Positions 63,713 to 64,000 of a DNA stretch of 64,000 nt are shown here, one piece after another; the stretch's first letter is position 1; each line of letters opens with the position of its first letter. The DNA is taken from positions 185,612,103 through 185,676,102 of the forward strand of contig NC_077231.1 in the NCBI RefSeq assembly GCF_027887165.1, written 5' to 3'. The DNA comes from Monodelphis domestica (Eukaryota > Chordata > Mammalia > Didelphimorphia > Didelphidae). The position numbers were made by a program, and so were the translations under genes. Under the pieces are notes generated by a model. That model did not search any database, was not told the DNA's origin, and saw only the letters and a program-made list of their open reading frames with translations.

Positions 63713-64000
63713 CTGTTAAGACAATCAGAGATTTAAAGATAAAATAGGAGGAAAAGAAATAGCAGCAAAAAAAAAAGATTAAGTAAGTCTTAATAAAATT
63801 TATTATTCCAAAACCACTGTAGCTTTCAGAAGGTTTTAACTACCATTCAGTTAATTTTATTGGAGCTGTATGTACTGTGGTTGCCTCCTTTCCTTTAACT
63901 CTGCCTTTCTCTCTAGTTATTTCTATACTTAAATCTGCTGGATCATACTATCACTTGTATATAGATCACTGTTATCTACATTCTTATTTTCATCATTTTA
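63713..64000 (-). other. CTTNBP2: CTTNBP2 intron upstream of exon A (partial)
   Basis: 288 bases of intron up to the window edge, with acceptor TTGTCTTAACAG at its end. No repeat recognised. Confidence 0.85.

Larger units (their letters stand above)
60503..62051 (-). other. CTTNBP2: CTTNBP2 intron C-B
   Basis: 1.5 kb with a MIR-like SINE, a CA microsatellite and an L2 end. 61100-61750 is AT-rich with nothing recognised. Confidence 0.85.

Overview
The window is marsupial nuclear DNA. Its interspersed repeats are the typical marsupial set: tRNA-derived SINEs beginning GGGGGCAGCTGGGT, Mar1-type SINEs with the RTE-like tail (GGGGTCACAAAGAGTTGGAC...), marsupial L1 3' ends, many old L2 and L3/CR1 pieces, MIR-like CORE-SINEs and non-autonomous hAT elements. 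I could not fix the species.

There is one host gene, on the minus strand: the 3' half of CTTNBP2 (cortactin-binding protein 2). Fourteen coding exons between 63712 and 7135 join with canonical AG/GT sites and matching phases into 698 codons plus a stop. They encode the C-terminal part of a protein of about 1,660 residues in human. The N-terminal coiled-coil and ankyrin repeats lie beyond the right edge. The encoded region is a ubiquitin-like segment, a neuron-navigator-like AAA+ fold with degenerate nucleotide-binding motifs (exons A-G), a lid region (exons G-I), and a low-complexity basic/serine-rich tail (exons J-N). The 3'UTR runs from 7134 to about 6445, where AATAAA is followed by a U-rich stretch.

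Layout from left to right: 1-6440 is intergenic; in other mammals it faces the 3' end of CFTR, which I do not see here. 6445-7134 is the 3'UTR. 7384-24486 is the 17-kb last intron, holding a degraded L2, many SINEs, a self-complementary microsatellite and a perfect CTCF-core match. 24487-35236 holds six exons, an intronic higher-order tandem repeat (27158-27735) and a solo LTR. 35237-42583 holds L1 remnants and a second LTR of the same family in the opposite orientation. 42584-43096 holds two exons. 43097-56855 is a large intron with a nested hAT/LTR composite, L2, L3 and a minisatellite. 56856-63712 holds the five upstream exons.

I found no RNA gene, CRISPR array, operon or second protein-coding gene. 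Every other open frame is short and lies in repeat or non-coding sequence. The candidates for something not already catalogued are the dimeric tandem array at 27158, the divergent CTCF-like pair near 20.5 kb, and the nested elements.
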